Source: a virus. From it: DNA of 21,739 nucleotides. The position numbers and the translations under genes are program-made. The notes under the pieces were generated by a model. The model was not told the DNA's origin. It saw nothing but the letters and a program-made list of their open reading frames with translations, and did no database searches. Below, in pieces: positions 19,588 through 21,739 of the stretch; the first letter of the stretch is position 1; each line of letters begins with the position of its first letter. The DNA lies in IMG/VR virus record IMGVR_UViG_3300033148_007096, positions 1,563 through 23,301 of that record, one strand, 5' to 3'.

Positions 19588-19856
19588 CCAATGCTGACAA
19601 GGTAGAATATGCGGCGCAGGTCGCAAGAGGGGAGCGGGGGGAGATAGAATTTGATAGTTGCGGCAATCCGCTGCTTAACGAGCCGGAACTTAAAGATGGC
19701 TTTGCGGAGGCGAGGGACGCGACGGCTGGATTGTCTATTCGAGATGCGGCGATAGTGATTATTTTTTTGCTGAAGCCCGATAACGCCATAACACTCGACA
19801 ATGTCGCTAAAACGGTCGATACACTTGCCGCAGAGATTGCTACAAGGGGGTTATAA
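19584..19856 (+). CDS. Small helical protein of unknown function
   Basis: The product has 90 residues, acidic, mostly helical (DKVEYAAQVARGERG, EARDATAGLSIRDAAIVIIFLL, LDNVAKTVDTLAAEI). ATG 19584 follows AAGGGGG and overlaps the preceding stop. The hydrophobic piece AAIVIIFLL is too short for a sure membrane helix. The end, TRGL, again carries a ribosome site (AAGGGGG) for the next gene. No family recognised. Confidence 0.45.
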   Translation: MTNADKVEYAAQVARGERGEIEFDSCGNPLLNEPELKDGFAEARDATAGLSIRDAAIVIIFLLKPDNAITLDNVAKTVDTLAAEIATRGL

Positions 19857-20815
19857 TGGGACACCCGCTGTTTAAGGTCGTGTTGGACGAGTGGCGAGAG
19901 CTGCACGATAGGAAAAATGACCAGTACGCACGGGAAGAATTCCCGCTGGAAAATTTTGACCGGATGGCGCATTACTGCCGCCCGCTGCTGGAAAATGCAA
20001 TCCCGCTGGAGCATCATCGTCTTGCCTGTATCCTGATGCTTCGGGCAAAGCAGGATATAGGCGTTATGGATATGGTCGGCCATTCGAAAGAGGGCTGCTG
20101 CGAGGAGGTTGAAGACAAGCTATCGGACAGCGGAATATATAGCGGGTTGGGGGTCGTTGTGGAAAGAGAAAACAAGGACGACGACTTCGCGCCGGGTTGC
20201 ACGGCACTAAAGCCATTTCCAGAACCGACGGGCTACTCGCATATCCGCGAAGCCCCACTTGATTTTACCTACCTTGCCAGCCCGTATTCGGCGTCGGGTG
20301 ATAGCATTGTTGCGTTAATGCAAGCAAATCATAGCTTAACGGTACGTCAAGCAAGGGCGGCAGTAGAAAAATCCCGCTTTGAACTCGCAGCTCACGCTGC
20401 CGCCATCCTGATAGACCGAGGCGAGCGGATATTCTGTCCCATAACGCACTCGCACCCGATAGCCACAAGCCCGTCGTATGTGAGGTCAGAGGACGAACAC
20501 GGACGATGGATGCGTCAGATAGCCACAAGCCCGTCGTATGTGAGGTCAGAGGACGAACACGGACGATGGATGCGTCAGGACGAGCCGTTTCTTGAATCCT
20601 GTTCGAAGTTAATGGTTTTGTGCCTGCCGGATTGGGAAAAATCAACGGGCGTGAAGCACGAGATGGACGTTGCGGAACGGCGGGGGATACCGATTGAGTT
20701 TGTGCGGTTCGATGACGACGGGGAATTAGTCGAGGGTGTGCCTGTTGACGAGGCTGTGAAGGCTATGGGCAAGGAGCCGGATGAGCGCATACACCGACTG
20801 GATACGAACGCTTGA
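19856..20815 (+). CDS. Nucleotide-metabolism fusion: Nmad1/DUF1599-like N-domain plus DUF1937-like C-domain
   Basis: The product has 319 residues. Residues 1-105 (HPLFKVVLDEWRELHDRKNDQY, ENFDRM, then KEGCCEEVEDKLSDSGIYSGL) fit Nmad1/DUF1599-type phage domains, which are linked to modified nucleotides. Residues about 138-285 match DUF1937 (DFTYLASPYSA, AHAAAILIDRGERIFCPITHSHP, then LMVLCLPDWEKSTGVKHEMDVAERRGIPIEF), a fold related to nucleoside deoxyribosyltransferases. A 20-residue tandem duplication sits in the loop after the HSHP motif. The C-terminal 30 residues are acidic. The protein may act in nucleotide salvage or base modification; the chemistry is not shown. Confidence 0.55.
   Translation: MGHPLFKVVLDEWRELHDRKNDQYAREEFPLENFDRMAHYCRPLLENAIPLEHHRLACILMLRAKQDIGVMDMVGHSKEGCCEEVEDKLSDSGIYSGLGVVVERENKDDDFAPGCTALKPFPEPTGYSHIREAPLDFTYLASPYSASGDSIVALMQANHSLTVRQARAAVEKSRFELAAHAAAILIDRGERIFCPITHSHPIATSPSYVRSEDEHGRWMRQIATSPSYVRSEDEHGRWMRQDEPFLESCSKLMVLCLPDWEKSTGVKHEMDVAERRGIPIEFVRFDDDGELVEGVPVDEAVKAMGKEPDERIHRLDTNA
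20458..20578. repeat. 60-bp perfect tandem duplication
   Basis: Bases 20458-20518 recur exactly at 20518-20578 (period 60). It keeps the frame and duplicates IATSPSYVRSEDEHGRWMRQ. In the expected family pattern only one copy precedes the DEPFL segment. Perfect identity at DNA level means a very recent event or an assembly artefact. Confidence 0.95.
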
Positions 20816-21137
20816 ATGTACGGTGTGCGGGTCGCGCAGGGGCGTACAGGCAGCGCATATGAGGGGTCTGGATAAGCTGTCCGGGGGGGCGGGACTTAAG
20901 CCGGATGACCTGTATGTGATACCGCTGTGCGGCTGCTGTCACGCCATAGAACACAACGAGGGGCGGGGCAAGCTATTCGACGCCCGGCAAGAGAATATGT
21001 TGTTAGTGTTGTGTGGAATGCTAAAGACCGCGTACAGCGCGAATAGGGCGTTACGGGAATTTGGCATTACGTCGTTTGAGTTTGACGCGAAGACCGCCGT
21101 TGTAGAATGGCGCAACCGATATATGAGGGGGAGATAA
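20781..21137 (+). CDS. HNH-type nuclease-like protein (DUF968-like)
   Basis: The product has 118 residues. A zinc pair CTVCG near residue 13, then AAHMRG, and PLCGCCHAIEHNEGRGK give the HNH-like arrangement seen in DUF968 and Ref-type phage nucleases (Cys-x2-Cys, Ala-His, Cys-x2-Cys-His-x3-His). The C-terminal half is helical. It overlaps the previous gene by 35 bases; AAGGAG lies 4 bases before ATG 20781. It probably nicks or cuts DNA during recombination or maturation. Confidence 0.65.
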   Translation: MSAYTDWIRTLECTVCGSRRGVQAAHMRGLDKLSGGAGLKPDDLYVIPLCGCCHAIEHNEGRGKLFDARQENMLLVLCGMLKTAYSANRALREFGITSFEFDAKTAVVEWRNRYMRGR

Positions 21138-21391
21138 TGCCGTATATTAAGCAAAGCGACAGATGTGAATATAACAAGGCCATTGATGCCTTAGTTAGAG
21201 AGTTGAACACGGCCCCCGACGGACATATTAATTATGCTATAACCGTCCTATTGAAGCGGTTATATGGCTCATCATATCACGACCATAACGCCGCCATCGG
21301 CGTCCTCGAATGCGTCAAGCAGGAGTTTTATCGGTGTGTCGTTGCGCTGTATGAGGACAAAAAGAAAGCGGAGAATGGAGATGTGGGGTAA
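21137..21391 (+). CDS. DUF6899-like small conserved protein
   Basis: The product has 84 residues from ATG 21137, preceded by GAGGGGGAG; a frame from 21107 extends into the upstream gene. MPYIKQSDR at the start, HINYAITVLLKRLY in the middle and GVLECVKQEFYRCVVALYED ending with NGDV follow the pattern of a widespread small family (DUF6899) found in phages and bacteria. Its function is not known. It overlaps the preceding and next genes by one base each. Confidence 0.65.
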   Translation: MPYIKQSDRCEYNKAIDALVRELNTAPDGHINYAITVLLKRLYGSSYHDHNAAIGVLECVKQEFYRCVVALYEDKKKAENGDVG

Positions 21392-21666
21392 TGGCCAAAG
21401 ACTACGTAATGGGCGACAAGGTGTACGTCGTGCGCAAACTAACGCAATCTCAAGGCCGGGCAAAGAAGGGCGCAATACCTCCGCGCATTAAACACGCGCC
21501 GATATACGAGGCATACGGGCTATGTGAGGTAGTCGGCGAGGTGCGGGTAGGGGGCACTATGGCGTATAAGTTGCATAATCGCTCGCGGTTGCATACTGCC
21601 GATGAAATGTATCGGAAGCGGGCGGACGCTGAACGAGCCGCGAGGAAGCTGCAGGCGGGGGAGTGA
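21391..21666 (+). CDS. Small SH3-like barrel protein
   Basis: The product has 91 residues. It opens MAKDYVMGDKVYVVRKL, continues with strands (YGLCEVVGEVRVGGTMAYKLHN) and ends DEMYRKRADAERAARKLQAGE. The G-D-x-V start and the Y-x-x-R/K-A-x-A ending recall the proteins at 16299 and 19318. Basic overall. Its ATG overlaps the previous stop by one base. Function unknown. After it (21667-21739) no convincing gene is seen. Confidence 0.45.
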   Translation: MAKDYVMGDKVYVVRKLTQSQGRAKKGAIPPRIKHAPIYEAYGLCEVVGEVRVGGTMAYKLHNRSRLHTADEMYRKRADAERAARKLQAGE

Positions 21667-21739
21667 TGATTGCCACGGGGATTGTTGCGCAAAGACTTAA
21701 GGTACTACCCTAAGATAACCCTACTGCGCATTTACGAAC

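Noticed and set aside
21666-21713. 15-codon frame after the last gene
   Set aside because: Too short, with no family signal; only an ATGA overlap supports it.

Overview
The window is the interior of a tailed dsDNA phage or prophage, most likely a siphovirus. A tail-tube gene, a frameshifted tail-chaperone pair and a long tape-measure gene follow one another, and no sheath gene is visible. Probable lipoproteins and a possible spanin pair suggest a Gram-negative host, but the host cannot be named from the sequence. Genes are packed tightly, often with ATGA or GTGA overlaps, and most have strong Shine-Dalgarno sites.

Layout. (1) 2-7637, plus strand: late tail module, running from a minor tail Z-like protein through tail terminator, tail tube, G/GT chaperone and tape measure to two unrecognised structural genes and four small membrane or lipoprotein genes. 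It ends at a 12-bp hairpin terminator (7676-7711). (2) 7723-8514, plus: a Rossmann-type MptE/DUF115-like enzyme. (3) 8459-10118, minus: five tiny genes read from a good promoter at about 10180, ending with a stand-alone LexA-type DNA-binding domain. CRISPR-repeat-like 37-nt units are scattered between them. (4) 10119-10488: divergent control region with a plus promoter, a 40-codon leader ORF, a possible pseudoknot and a terminator. (5) 10489-21666, plus: early or middle module, with a RecB/Cas4-like nuclease, a RecT-like annealing protein, small regulators, a replication-initiator-like gene carrying internal iterons, an ASCH protein, tandem Imm5-like paralogs, a RuvC-like resolvase, a nucleotide-metabolism fusion protein, an HNH protein and a DUF6899-like protein.

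The early genes form a recombination and replication kit: exonuclease plus annealing protein, initiator with a candidate origin, and resolvase. The minus-strand operon looks like an accessory or counter-defence locus.

The most interesting candidates are: solitary CRISPR-like repeats next to a small-gene plus helix-turn-helix operon (possible RNA anti-CRISPR); two pseudoknot-like RNAs, at 10360-10429 and 14632-14727; 11-bp iterons inside the initiator gene; and a textbook -1 frameshift signal at 2203-2276. All assignments come from reading the sequence; no database search was made.
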